From NCBI RefSeq assembly GCF_023674465.1, contig NZ_CP098400.1, forward strand, positions 1,302,001-1,366,000: a stretch of 64,000 nt of DNA, given 5' to 3'. A model generated the notes under the pieces. The model had not been told where the DNA came from, searched no databases, and saw only the letters and a list, made by a program, of their open reading frames with translations. The translations under genes and the position numbers were made by a program. Below are positions 51,521 to 61,117 of this stretch, piece after piece. Source of the DNA: Xiashengella succiniciproducens. Its GTDB lineage: Bacteria; Bacteroidota; Bacteroidia; Bacteroidales; Marinilabiliaceae. How positions within the stretch are numbered: position 1 is the stretch's first letter; each line of letters starts with the position of its first letter.

Positions 51521-53950
51521 CTAGAACTTTCCAGTCAGTTTTATATTAATCCTGCGGGAGGTGAGGTAGTTGGGTACCGCATACTGCCTGTTGTACACAT
51601 CCGTTACCCAGTAATACGAGATAGTATTGTTTATATCGGGCAGGTTGAAGACCTCGATACCCAGCCACAGGTTTTTCATATAGCTGTTGTGCTGTTGCTT
51701 ATTTGCATTTCTCCTGCTCAATAAGTCGTACGAGAATCCGATATCAACCCTTCTGTAGGGAGGCATACGATATGTAGCCTTGTATCTGTCGGTTCTGGGA
51801 GGACCAAAGGGTAGTCCTGATCCATAGAAAAAGCTTAGGTGGGCCTTAAACTCAGGATTATGCGGCAGCTTGTCCTGCAGGAATAGGGAGAAGTTTACCC
51901 TCTGGTCGGAGGGTCTTGGGATAAAGCCCGGAGATCCGGCTCTGGCCGGATCGTCCCAGGTATCGCCGCTAATATCCTCTTCGCTCTTCATTATCGACAG
52001 AGTAGCCCATGATTCTTCACCAGGAACCAGTTCCCCGTTAATCTTGAAATCGACACCCGTTGTATAGCCCTGGGCTTCATTTTCACCTGAGTAAACTATC
52101 CTTACATTGTCAATGTGATAGGGTATCAGGCGATCCAGATACTTGTAATAGAGTTCGGTAGTAAACTTAAAGGGCCGCTCTGCAATAGCGAAATGGTAGT
52201 CGTAGCCTGCCACTAAGTGAATTGAGCGCTGGGAACTGATCTCTTCGTTGATAGAGCTGTCCTGGCGTCGCATTTCTCTAAACATTGGGGATTGGTTGTA
52301 CACACCTCCTGAAAGACGGTAGCGGCTACTGCGACCTTCTGGAAGGTAGCTTAGCAGGATTCGTGGACTGATAGTAGTTTCATCATTGAATGACAACCAG
52401 GTTGCTCTGATTCCAGCATCCAGGTTTAGGCGTCCCTTTGCGAGTTGCCATGTAAATACCTTCTTTATAAAAGCCGATAGCCTGTGATTGCTAAGAGTAT
52501 TTCGCCCGTGGATTGAATATGCAAGTTCAAGTCTGTCATCATGTTGGGGTATGGAGTAATCAGCAGAGTCTATTCTTTCCCACTCTGTGATTCTGTCGCG
52601 GAACTGCTCATGTCGGTACTGCAGTCCCCATGAGGTAAGGCTGTTTCCCCTATGTTTTCCTTCGAGGTTGATTGCATTGACTGTACCAAAGAGGTCATTG
52701 CGTGCATAGCGGTGGAAGCCTCCGACAGCTATCTGTTCACCTTCTGTTCCATCACCAAAAGGGTCTTCAAGCTCATGCATCCAGTACTCGGAAATAATAT
52801 CGTAGGTCTCCTCTTCGTAGGTGCGGAAGCCACTGGTTGTCAGTTTGTACTGGCTTAAGCCCCGGCTGTAATTTGCCGACACGGCAGCATAGCCGGTTTC
52901 AAAGCTGTCATCCTCCCTTCCGAGGAAGTAAACCCTGAGTCGCTTGATATCTGAGATGGTTCCAAAGGTTGTTTCCCTCGACTGTGGCTGGAAGCGGTAA
53001 CGATTGGATGAATAATATCCCAGCACATCGAAGGATAGGGCAGGGGAGGACTGGTAACTAATAAAGGTCTGGATATCTGTGAAATTGGGATGGTAGTACC
53101 CCTTTTCTTCGAGTGTTCCCAGCAGGTAACGGTTTGTCTTATATCTGGCACCTCCTATCCATGACAATTTACCGTCACGTCCGGTACCTTCGAGGTGGAG
53201 GGAGGCTCCAAGCATACCGGCAGAGATGCTGCCTGCGTGTTCTTTTGGGCGCTTGTAGTTTATGTCGAGTACCGAACTCATCTTATCGCCATAGGAGGCG
53301 CTGAAGCCTCCGGCTGAGAACTCGACAGACTCTACTAGGTCGGGATTTACAAAACTAAGACCTTCCTGTTGCCCGGAGTGGATCAGGAAGGGGCGGTAAA
53401 CCTCCACACCGTTGACAGTCACCATGTTTTCGTCAAAATTGCCCCCTCTGACCCGATACTGACTGCTGAGTTCGCTGGAAGATGTAACCCCCATTTGCGA
53501 GCGTACCAGTGACTCAATGGAGTGCCCTGCTACCGATGGTATGGTGCGGATATGTGAAATATCCAGCTGCTGATTATTTATTTCAGTAGGTCCGTGCCCT
53601 TCCACATCTACCTGATCGATGAGATAGGCATCCTTCTCGAGTGTGATGGCTAGGGGAAACACAGTGTTGTCACCTATGCAGACCTTCCGGGTCTTAAATC
53701 CAAGTGACCTAATCTCAAAGCAAAATGGCAGAAGGGCATCGGTGGTAAATGAAAAGCTGCCATTCTCACTACTTGTAGTATGTATGGCGAGGGAGTCGGA
53801 TATTATATGGACGTAAGGCAGGGGGCTGTCTGCTGTATCGCTTACCGAGCCTGTCACCGTGACAGCCAGGGATGCGGACTGCTGTCCGCAGACCCTCGTT
53901 GGCATCAGTAAAATAGAAGTAAGAAGCAGGGTAAACGCGCTAAGCCTCAT
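51521..53950 (-). CDS. TonB-dependent receptor with carboxypeptidase-like N-terminal domain
   Basis: 809 residues. Signal peptide to about 24, then a CarboxypepD_reg-like beta domain (about 28-115: VTVTGSVSDTADSPLPYVHIISDSLAIHTTSSENGSFSF). The plug follows (about 120-230: DISHIRTIPSVAGHSIESLVRSQMGV, YRVRGGNFDENMVTVNGVEVYRPF, VESVEFSAGGFSASYGDKMSSVLDI). The remaining residues form the beta-barrel and end in INIKLTGKF, with a terminal phenylalanine. It lacks a SusD partner, so a metal-chelate or other small ligand is likelier than glycan. On the minus strand a TAGCTTTG box lies at 53968-53975, just before the start. Confidence 0.9.
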   Translation of the reverse strand: MRLSAFTLLLTSILLMPTRVCGQQSASLAVTVTGSVSDTADSPLPYVHIISDSLAIHTTSSENGSFSFTTDALLPFCFEIRSLGFKTRKVCIGDNTVFPLAITLEKDAYLIDQVDVEGHGPTEINNQQLDISHIRTIPSVAGHSIESLVRSQMGVTSSSELSSQYRVRGGNFDENMVTVNGVEVYRPFLIHSGQQEGLSFVNPDLVESVEFSAGGFSASYGDKMSSVLDINYKRPKEHAGSISAGMLGASLHLEGTGRDGKLSWIGGARYKTNRYLLGTLEEKGYYHPNFTDIQTFISYQSSPALSFDVLGYYSSNRYRFQPQSRETTFGTISDIKRLRVYFLGREDDSFETGYAAVSANYSRGLSQYKLTTSGFRTYEEETYDIISEYWMHELEDPFGDGTEGEQIAVGGFHRYARNDLFGTVNAINLEGKHRGNSLTSWGLQYRHEQFRDRITEWERIDSADYSIPQHDDRLELAYSIHGRNTLSNHRLSAFIKKVFTWQLAKGRLNLDAGIRATWLSFNDETTISPRILLSYLPEGRSSRYRLSGGVYNQSPMFREMRRQDSSINEEISSQRSIHLVAGYDYHFAIAERPFKFTTELYYKYLDRLIPYHIDNVRIVYSGENEAQGYTTGVDFKINGELVPGEESWATLSIMKSEEDISGDTWDDPARAGSPGFIPRPSDQRVNFSLFLQDKLPHNPEFKAHLSFFYGSGLPFGPPRTDRYKATYRMPPYRRVDIGFSYDLLSRRNANKQQHNSYMKNLWLGIEVFNLPDINNTISYYWVTDVYNRQYAVPNYLTSRRINIKLTGKF

Positions 53951-54028
53951 TGTTAATAGTATTTACACAAAGCTATAAAAGTTTCAGTAATACTTCCGTA
54001 GCCCATACCTATAAAAGAACTGTTGTCC

Positions 54029-54059
54029 TTGTTTTTCCAGTCCTCATAATCTATATTTG
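54029..54059 (+). promoter_or_regulatory. ileS promoter
   Basis: TTG at 54029-54031 and TATATTTG at 54052-54059, 20 bases apart, 41 bases before the ileS ATG at 54101. Likely drives ileS, the DksA-like gene and lspA. Confidence 0.65.
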
Positions 54060-54100
54060 TACGATTTTTTAACAAGCACTCAAATTAGCTTCAAATTAAG

Positions 54101-57100
54101 ATGAGCAGAAAATTTCCTGAATACAAGGAGCTTGATCTTTCCGGCATAAATAAAGAGGTGCTGGAGCTATGGGATAAGAACGATACTTTTAAACAGAGTT
54201 TAAAGGAACGTGAGGGATGTCCATCCTTTGTTTTTTATGAAGGACCGCCATCAGCCAACGGTATGCCCGGTATTCACCACGTGATGGCTCGTACCGTAAA
54301 GGATGTGATTTGCCGCTACAAGACCCAGAAGGGTTTTCTGGTACATCGCAAGGCGGGATGGGATACCCACGGATTGCCTGTTGAACTTGGAGTTGAACAA
54401 AGGCTTGGTATTAGGAAAGACGATATAGGCAAGAAAATCTCTGTGGCTGAATACAACAAGGCATGCCGCAGTGATGTGATGAAATATACCGATATGTGGG
54501 AGGATCTGACCAGCAGGATGGGCTACTGGGTTGACATGGATGATCCCTATATCACTTATGACAACCGTTATATTGAAACCCTCTGGTGGATGCTCAGCGA
54601 GCTTCACAAGAAGGGATATCTATACAAAGGATATACTATACAACCATATTCACCAGCAGCAGGTACCGGACTTAGCACCCACGAGCTTAACCAGCCGGGA
54701 TGCTACCGTGATGTAAAGGATACAACCTGTACTGCTCAGTTTAAGGTGATCAGGAATGAGAAGTCCGAGTTTTTGTTTGCCGGTGTTGATACAGACCTGT
54801 TTATCCTGGCCTGGACCACTACTCCATGGACACTGCCATCCAATACAGCATTGGCAGTAGGTGCTGACATTAGCTATGTTAAGGTTAAGACCTTTAATCC
54901 CTATACTGGTTCACCGATACGTGTAATCCTTGCTGAAGACCTTGTAGGTGCATATTTCAATATGAAGGATGCCGAACTCAGCATGGAGGATTACAAACCG
55001 GGTGACAAGCATATCCCGTTCAGGATTCTTGATGGGAAATATACAGGAGCCCAACTGGAGGGTGTGCGTTACGAGCAACTGATGCCATGGGTAAAGCCGG
55101 AAGGTGATGCTTTCAGGGTAATTGTAGGTGACTTTGTTACCACCAGCGACGGTACAGGTATCGTGCATATAGCACCGACCTTTGGTGCGGATGACGACAG
55201 GGCTGCCCGTCAGGCAGGGGTTAGTCCGCTACTGATGATCGACAAGGATGGCAAGCGTCAGCCCATGGTTGACCGTAACGGTCGTTTCTTCAGGATTGAG
55301 GACCTGCATCCCGACTTTGTGGCTAAGAGTGTAAATGTAGAGAAGTACTCCGAGTTTGCCGGCCGCTATGTCAAGAATGCCTATGATGAGAGGCTGACAG
55401 ATGAAGATGCCACCCTGGATGTGGATCTGTCTGTTATGCTCAAGAAAGAAGACAGAGCCTTTAAAGTAGGAAAGCATATTCACAGTTATCCGCATTGCTG
55501 GCGAACTGACAAGCCGGTATTGTACTACCCACTTGACAGCTGGTTTATCCGAACTACAGCCTTGCGCGAAAGGATGATAGAGCTGAACAATACTATCAAC
55601 TGGAAGCCTGCAAGCACCGGTAGCGGTCGTTTTGGTAAGTGGCTTGAAAACCTGGTGGACTGGAATCTTAGCAGGTCTCGTTACTGGGGTACTCCGCTGC
55701 CTATCTGGCGTACCGAGGATGGAAGTCAGGAACTGTGTATCGGTTCGGTAGAACAGCTTTTCAGTGAGATAGAAAAGTCTGTAAAGGCCGGTCTGATGAA
55801 AAAGAACCCATTCGAAGGCTTCGTACCGGGTGACTACAGCAAGGAAAACTATGAGAAGATAGACCTTCACAGACCTTATGTGGATGAGATCATTCTTGTA
55901 AGCGATGAAGGAAAAGCAATGTACAGGGAGCCGGACCTTATCGACGTTTGGTTTGACTCAGGTGCCATGCCTTATGCACAAATGCATTATCCCTTCGAGT
56001 CTAAGGATAATCTGCCCTTCCCGGCAGATTTCATAGCCGAAGGTGTGGACCAGACCCGTGGCTGGTTCTTTACCCTGCATGCACTGGCTACCCTGCTTTT
56101 TGACTCAGTAGCATTCAAAAATATTATATCAAACGGTCTTGTACTTGACAAGAACGGCAATAAGATGTCTAAGCGTCTTGGCAATGCTGTAGATCCTTTT
56201 GCAGTGATTGAGCAGTACGGATCAGATCCGCTGCGTTGGTATATGATGACCAACTCACAGCCATGGGATAACCTGAAATTTGATATTTCAGGTGTTGATG
56301 AGGTCAAGCGCAAGTTCTTTGGCACATTATACAACACCTATTCATTCTTCTCGCTCTATGCCAATGTTGACGGTTTCGTTCCGGGTGCAGAGGAAGTTCC
56401 CGTTGCCGAACGCCCAGAGATAGACCGCTGGATTATTTCAGTTCTCAACAGTCTGGTCAAGGAAGTAGAGAATGCTTATAGCAGTTATGAACCAACACGT
56501 GCCGGACGTGCATTACAGGATTTCGTAATCGAAAACCTGAGCAACTGGTATGTAAGGCTTAACAGGAAGAGGTTCTGGGCAGGTGAGTACAACAAGGACA
56601 AGATTGCTGCCTATCAGACCCTATACACCTGTCTGAAGACTGTTGCCGTTTTGTCTGCACCGATTGCTCCTTTCTTTATGGAGAAGTTGTATCTGGACCT
56701 TACAGGAGAAAACAAGTCAGTTCACCTCGCCATGATGCCCGAGTGTAATGAGGCGCTGATAGACCTTGGCCTAGAAGAACGTATGAGCTATGCCCAGCAG
56801 ATATCATCAATGGTTCTGGCACTGCGCAGAAAGGTAAGTATCAAGGTTCGCCAGCCCCTGCAGAAGATTATGATTCCCGATATGGGAGTGTCATTCAGGG
56901 AGCAAATTGACAAGATCAAGGATCTGGTTCTGTCAGAAGTAAATGTCAAGGAGCTTGAATATCTGGCAGATGACAGCGGAGTCCTTGTCAAGAAGATAAA
57001 ACCCAACTTCAAGACGCTGGGACCGAAACATGGAAAGCTGATGAAAGGTATAGCCGCTGTTGTAAATACCCTGACACCGGCAGAGATCACCCATTTTGAG

Positions 57101-57523
57101 CGAGAGGGGCGTTTTGAGGTAGAGGTAGAAGGATCAAAGATCGAACTGCTGGCCGAGGATGTCGAAATAATCAGTGAGGATATACCCGGCTGGCTTGTAG
57201 CAAATGAAGGAAAACTAACAGTTGCTTTGGATATCACCATTACTGAGGAATTACGTCAGGAAGGTCTGGCACGGGAATTGGTAAATCGAATTCAGAATAT
57301 CCGTAAGGATAGCGGTTTTGAAATTACTGATAAGATTGAACTCTACATCAGGAAACATGAGGCAATCAACAATGCAGTAATGAACTTTACCGGTTATATC
57401 GGAACCCAGACTCTAGCACCAAAAATCAGTCTGGTGGATGAATGTAACGATTCTGCAGCTATTGTCGTAGAACTGGACTCAGATATAGAGACAGCGATAT
57501 TGGTGAAGAAGATAAGTAACTGA
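54101..57523 (+). CDS. ileS: Isoleucyl-tRNA synthetase
   Basis: 1,140 residues. Class I synthetase with the HIGH motif in PSANGMPGIHHVMAR (about 48-62), the CP1 editing domain (about 200-400, with WTTTPWTLPSNTALAVG), the KMSKS motif NKMSKRLGN near residue 688 and the anticodon-binding domain beyond about 720. It lacks the C-terminal zinc ribbon of the E. coli type and is longer, as in the eukaryotic-like clade found in Bacteroidota. It is first in a cluster with a DksA-like gene (18 bases on) and lspA. Confidence 0.97.
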   Translation: MSRKFPEYKELDLSGINKEVLELWDKNDTFKQSLKEREGCPSFVFYEGPPSANGMPGIHHVMARTVKDVICRYKTQKGFLVHRKAGWDTHGLPVELGVEQRLGIRKDDIGKKISVAEYNKACRSDVMKYTDMWEDLTSRMGYWVDMDDPYITYDNRYIETLWWMLSELHKKGYLYKGYTIQPYSPAAGTGLSTHELNQPGCYRDVKDTTCTAQFKVIRNEKSEFLFAGVDTDLFILAWTTTPWTLPSNTALAVGADISYVKVKTFNPYTGSPIRVILAEDLVGAYFNMKDAELSMEDYKPGDKHIPFRILDGKYTGAQLEGVRYEQLMPWVKPEGDAFRVIVGDFVTTSDGTGIVHIAPTFGADDDRAARQAGVSPLLMIDKDGKRQPMVDRNGRFFRIEDLHPDFVAKSVNVEKYSEFAGRYVKNAYDERLTDEDATLDVDLSVMLKKEDRAFKVGKHIHSYPHCWRTDKPVLYYPLDSWFIRTTALRERMIELNNTINWKPASTGSGRFGKWLENLVDWNLSRSRYWGTPLPIWRTEDGSQELCIGSVEQLFSEIEKSVKAGLMKKNPFEGFVPGDYSKENYEKIDLHRPYVDEIILVSDEGKAMYREPDLIDVWFDSGAMPYAQMHYPFESKDNLPFPADFIAEGVDQTRGWFFTLHALATLLFDSVAFKNIISNGLVLDKNGNKMSKRLGNAVDPFAVIEQYGSDPLRWYMMTNSQPWDNLKFDISGVDEVKRKFFGTLYNTYSFFSLYANVDGFVPGAEEVPVAERPEIDRWIISVLNSLVKEVENAYSSYEPTRAGRALQDFVIENLSNWYVRLNRKRFWAGEYNKDKIAAYQTLYTCLKTVAVLSAPIAPFFMEKLYLDLTGENKSVHLAMMPECNEALIDLGLEERMSYAQQISSMVLALRRKVSIKVRQPLQKIMIPDMGVSFREQIDKIKDLVLSEVNVKELEYLADDSGVLVKKIKPNFKTLGPKHGKLMKGIAAVVNTLTPAEITHFEREGRFEVEVEGSKIELLAEDVEIISEDIPGWLVANEGKLTVALDITITEELRQEGLARELVNRIQNIRKDSGFEITDKIELYIRKHEAINNAVMNFTGYIGTQTLAPKISLVDECNDSAAIVVELDSDIETAILVKKISN

Positions 57524-57541
57524 CCCTAAATACTAATAGAT

Positions 57542-57919
57542 ATGAGCGAAAAAACCAGGTATTCTGACGCCGAACTTCAGGAGTTCAAGGAGATTATTAT
57601 TGCGAAGCTTACAAAAGCCAGGAGCGATTATGAACTGCTGAAAAACACCATAACTCTCGAGGATGGTAATGACACTCAGGACACTTCACCTACATTCAAG
57701 GTTCTTGAAGAAGGTGCAGCCGTTCTGTCTAAAGAGGAAGCCGGAAAACTGGCTCAAAGACAGCAGAAGTTTATTCAGCACCTGCAGGCTGCCTTAGTTC
57801 GCATCGAGAACAAGACCTATGGTATCTGCCGGGAAACAGGTAAGCTGATACCTAAAGAACGTCTACGTGCAGTGCCCCACGCCACGTTGAGCATTGACGC
57901 AAAGAAGAACCAGAGGTAA
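57542..57919 (+). CDS. TraR/DksA-family regulator with degenerate zinc finger
   Basis: 125 residues. A coiled-coil N-terminus (about 5-90: DAELQEFKEIIIAKLTKARSDYELLKNTI… LAQRQQKFIQHLQAALVRIENK) is followed by the DksA C-terminal segment TYGICRETGKLIPKERLRAVPHATLSI. Only one cysteine of the usual four-Cys zinc finger remains. The family binds RNA polymerase through the secondary channel. Position between ileS and lspA suggests constitutive co-expression. Confidence 0.9.
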   Translation: MSEKTRYSDAELQEFKEIIIAKLTKARSDYELLKNTITLEDGNDTQDTSPTFKVLEEGAAVLSKEEAGKLAQRQQKFIQHLQAALVRIENKTYGICRETGKLIPKERLRAVPHATLSIDAKKNQR

Positions 57920-58005
57920 ACCTGAACCCATCCGTCAGTTGTGGTGGAGTAAATGATGAACTCATCATTTACGTGTGGAGTTGTCAACTTTTTTAGAAAC
58001 TTAAA

Positions 58006-58629
58006 ATGACTAAATTTCAAAAATCACTGCTCTTAGTATTCCTGATTCTCTTGGTCGACCAGGCAGTAAAAATCTGGATTAAGACACATATGTCACTTTA
58101 TCAGGAGTACAGGGTGTTTGACTGGTTCAGGATTTATTTTATTGAAAACAACGGCATGGCTTTCGGGATGGAGTTTACCGGAGAATATGGTAAACTATTC
58201 CTTAGCCTGTTTAGGATACTGGCAGTTATAGGTATCGGATGGTATCTTTATAAGATATGCCAAAAAGAGGTAGTTCATACAGGCTTTGTAGTTTGTGTAA
58301 GCATGGTAATGGCCGGTGCAATAGGCAACATTATTGACAGCGCATTTTATGGCCTGTTGTTTAGCGAAAGTGCTCATGGTGTTGTTTCCACATTTATGGG
58401 GCCGGAGGGAGGCTATGCCAGCTTCCTGCACGGCAGGGTAGTCGATATGCTGTATTTCCCTGTGATTGACGGATATTATCCGGACTGGTTCCCCTTTGTT
58501 GGAGGAAACAGGTTTATCTTTTTCAGGCCTGTGTTTAATATTGCTGACGCATCTATATCATTAGGTATTATAGCGATACTACTGTTTCAGAAGAAATTCT
58601 TTCCAGAAGCAAAAAAGGCAGAGGCTTAA
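58006..58629 (+). CDS. lspA: Lipoprotein signal peptidase (signal peptidase II)
   Basis: 207 residues with four membrane helices. The two catalytic aspartates lie in GAIGNIIDSAFYG and FNIADASISLG, with the conserved ENNGMAFGM segment early on. The region between them holds an insert (VVSTFMGPEGGYASFLHGRVVDMLYFP…GNRFIFFRPV) that makes it longer than the 164-residue E. coli enzyme, as usual in Bacteroidota. It cleaves prolipoproteins before the lipidated cysteine, serving the several lipoproteins seen here. The stop codon lies in the loop of a 20-bp terminator hairpin. Confidence 0.96.
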   Translation: MTKFQKSLLLVFLILLVDQAVKIWIKTHMSLYQEYRVFDWFRIYFIENNGMAFGMEFTGEYGKLFLSLFRILAVIGIGWYLYKICQKEVVHTGFVVCVSMVMAGAIGNIIDSAFYGLLFSESAHGVVSTFMGPEGGYASFLHGRVVDMLYFPVIDGYYPDWFPFVGGNRFIFFRPVFNIADASISLGIIAILLFQKKFFPEAKKAEA

Positions 58630-58650
58630 ACCTCTGCCTTTTTTGCTTCT
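58605..58650 (+). terminator. Terminator of the ileS-lspA cluster, overlapping the lspA stop
   Basis: A 20-bp perfect stem spans 58605-58624 and 58631-58650 with loop CTTAAA. The loop contains the lspA TAA (58627-58629), so the last seven sense codons are the 5' arm. A T-run is present in the 3' arm. Confidence 0.88.
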
Positions 58651-58812
58651 GGGTGGTGCCTTACTCTCATGTCAAAAGGACGCCATATTTTTGCAAATAT
58701 TCTCAGATTACCTCTGTAGGAGTACAAAAATCAATCTCCAGATAAATTGATTATTCTACGTCAATGACGTGCGGGCCTGTATTTGATATCGTGTCTTGGT
58801 CATTATTCTTCC

Positions 58813-60978
58813 CTATAGACGTTGCTTCTTTTTCTTCAATTCGGGGTACTCAATCCTGGCATGGTAGATATTCTTAAGCTTTTGCTTGAATAAGTCCTTT
58901 ACAGTATTGATTTCCTTGAACGTAATAGGGGCGTCGATAAACTGATTCTCGGCTATCTGACTATTGATAATGTTTTCAACCAGTCGGTCTATCTCATCAT
59001 CCGAGTAGCTTTTGAGACTGCGTGATGCAGCCTCAACCGAGTCAGCCATCATAAGCACGGCAGTTTCCTTGGTGAAAGGAGTGGGGCCGGGGTAGCAGAA
59101 GAGGCTTACATCTACTTCATCGTCAGGCCTTTCATTCACATACATATTGTAGAAGTACTTGGCTTTCATCGTACCGTGGTGGGTCTCGATAAAGTCAATT
59201 ATCTGCCGTGGCAGCTTTTCCTTGTGCGCCATTTTGACCCCGTTTTCAACATGACTTATTATAATCTGGGCACTTTCTTCATATGAAAGGTGCTCATGCG
59301 GATTGATACCACTTGTCTGGTTTTCCGTGAAGTACAACGGTGCCATTAGCTTACCGATATCGTGATACATAGCTCCAGTTCGTACAAGCATCGGATTACC
59401 ACCAATTACATAAATGGCCTCCTGTGCCAGATTCCCTACCTGTATTGAGTGTTGGAAGGTGCCTGGTGCCTTTTCAGCAAGTCGTCTAAGTATTGGGTGG
59501 TTGGTATCGGACAGTTCTACAAGGGTCACATCCGAAAGGAATCCGAATAATTTCTCGAATATATAGATAAGCGGATAGACCAGGAGCAACAGACCTCCGT
59601 TAATAGCCAGGTTACGATACATGATGTAGTCAATCCTTGTGAAGTCCCCTTCCTGCCATAACTTGAGTCCGGTATACAGAACAGAGTAACTCAGTACTAT
59701 AAGGATAGCGGCCCTGACAAGCTGAGACCTCCTTGTCATACGATACAAGCTGTACATTGCAACAAGCCCGATAGGTATCTGGATAATAGCAAACTCGAAG
59801 CTGTTTGGTGCAAACGAAGCTGACAGCAATATTGTTGTTACGTGCAGGAAGAATGCAAGCCTGCTGTCGAAGAATATTCTGACTATTATTGGAAGGATAG
59901 CAAAAGGAATTATATAGATTAGCCCCTGTTCTGTAGAATTCCTTGCAAGCTGTGCAAATATGACCATTACAACAACCAGGATAAGTAGGAAGCTTATCGA
60001 CTTAAGATTCTTGAATTCGTCACGTCTGAAGTAAAACAGGAAGTAGTAAACAATAGTAAAGAGCATCGCTATAAGCAGCGCCTGACCAAGCAGCACTATG
60101 TAGTGGCTGGTTCCCTTACCAAGTCTGCTCTCATATTCTGATTTCAGTGAATCCAATATCTTTCCACTTTCCTCTGTTATTAGTTCCCCGGTATCAATAA
60201 TACGCTGTCCGGACAATACTACCCCGCTTGAAAGGCTTATATCGGCCAGAATACGTTCCTTTTCCTGCTCGGTACGTCCTTCGTCATACACAATATTAGA
60301 TTGCAGATATTTGTTGAGCTGGAGATCATCGATAAACTGTTCCAGAGTTCTGTGATTCACCGTAGCCCTTTGGTTAATGTATGAAGTAAGACCTTTTGTA
60401 AGATGCTGGTATGCTGAAGGATAGTTGTAAAACTCCCCAAGTTCGTTACGCTCAGCAAAATTATCCCTGACAACAGATATTATCATTGTTGAGGGCCTGT
60501 CCTGATACTCTTCAGGAAGGGTGATAATACCTTTATTGTATGTTTCTGTCAGCAGTCTTTTGATTTGTGACCTTACACCTGAAAAGATGTCATATTCGGG
60601 TCGTCCCTGTAATGGTAGGGTCAGAAAGGGGTACTTGGCTATCAGACGCAGTCTGGCAGAGTTGAAATCGCTTTCAAAAAGGCTCAGTTGTGTATGTTCT
60701 ACTTCCTCATTATAGCGGAAATACGGATAGAAGTCACTTAGAGTCTTTTCCCTTTCAGCCTTTAATTCGGCCTGAGTTTTGTAGATAGGAAAATCGAATG
60801 GCGCGATAAGTGTGCTGTGAGGCCAGGGTTTGCCCTTGGTATATTCGTAACCAAATTTGCCCTGTCTGGGGAAGAAATAAGTTACGATGGTTACTGCAGC
60901 CAGGAATAGCACTATGCGATTGATAGCTATCGAATATTTTCTAATGGTATCGAGCATAGAGTGAATATGTAAATTCAA
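58813..60978 (-). CDS. 7TM-HD phosphohydrolase, PgpH type (c-di-AMP phosphodiesterase family)
   Basis: 721 residues, or 714 if the ATG at 60957 (MLDTIRKYS) is used. A first membrane helix is followed by an extracytoplasmic 7TMR-HDED domain (about 50-290), seven membrane helices (about 295-485) and a cytoplasmic HD domain: HSIQVGNLAQEAIYVIGGNP, MYHDIGKLMAP, HVENGVKMAHKEKLP and ETHHGTMKAKYFYNMY. In Listeria PgpH the same architecture hydrolyses c-di-AMP. No diadenylate cyclase gene is in the window. Transcribed alone. Confidence 0.9.
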   Translation of the reverse strand: MNLHIHSMLDTIRKYSIAINRIVLFLAAVTIVTYFFPRQGKFGYEYTKGKPWPHSTLIAPFDFPIYKTQAELKAEREKTLSDFYPYFRYNEEVEHTQLSLFESDFNSARLRLIAKYPFLTLPLQGRPEYDIFSGVRSQIKRLLTETYNKGIITLPEEYQDRPSTMIISVVRDNFAERNELGEFYNYPSAYQHLTKGLTSYINQRATVNHRTLEQFIDDLQLNKYLQSNIVYDEGRTEQEKERILADISLSSGVVLSGQRIIDTGELITEESGKILDSLKSEYESRLGKGTSHYIVLLGQALLIAMLFTIVYYFLFYFRRDEFKNLKSISFLLILVVVMVIFAQLARNSTEQGLIYIIPFAILPIIVRIFFDSRLAFFLHVTTILLSASFAPNSFEFAIIQIPIGLVAMYSLYRMTRRSQLVRAAILIVLSYSVLYTGLKLWQEGDFTRIDYIMYRNLAINGGLLLLVYPLIYIFEKLFGFLSDVTLVELSDTNHPILRRLAEKAPGTFQHSIQVGNLAQEAIYVIGGNPMLVRTGAMYHDIGKLMAPLYFTENQTSGINPHEHLSYEESAQIIISHVENGVKMAHKEKLPRQIIDFIETHHGTMKAKYFYNMYVNERPDDEVDVSLFCYPGPTPFTKETAVLMMADSVEAASRSLKSYSDDEIDRLVENIINSQIAENQFIDAPITFKEINTVKDLFKQKLKNIYHARIEYPELKKKKQRL

Positions 60979-60982
60979 ACTA

Positions 60983-61017
60983 CAAAGTTACTCAATATAT
61001 TGATATCGTGAGATCAA
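60983..61017 (-). promoter_or_regulatory. pgpH-type gene promoter
   Basis: On the minus strand: TTG at 61017-61015 and TAACTTTG at 60990-60983, 24 bases apart. Only 4 bases precede the ATG at 60978, so the start at 60957 may be the true one. Confidence 0.5.
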
Positions 61018-61046
61018 CAATCTTGTGAAAATTTGGGGCAGAGCTG

Positions 61047-61081
61047 TTGTGTGGTTAACATCCCCTTTTTAGCTATCTTTG
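61047..61081 (+). promoter_or_regulatory. Promoter of the C40 peptidase gene
   Basis: TTG at 61047-61049 and TATCTTTG at 61074-61081, 24 bases apart, 36 bases before ATG 61118. Confidence 0.6.
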
Positions 61082-61117
61082 GCATTTAGATTTCCCGGGA
61101 TATTTAATAGTTCAACT

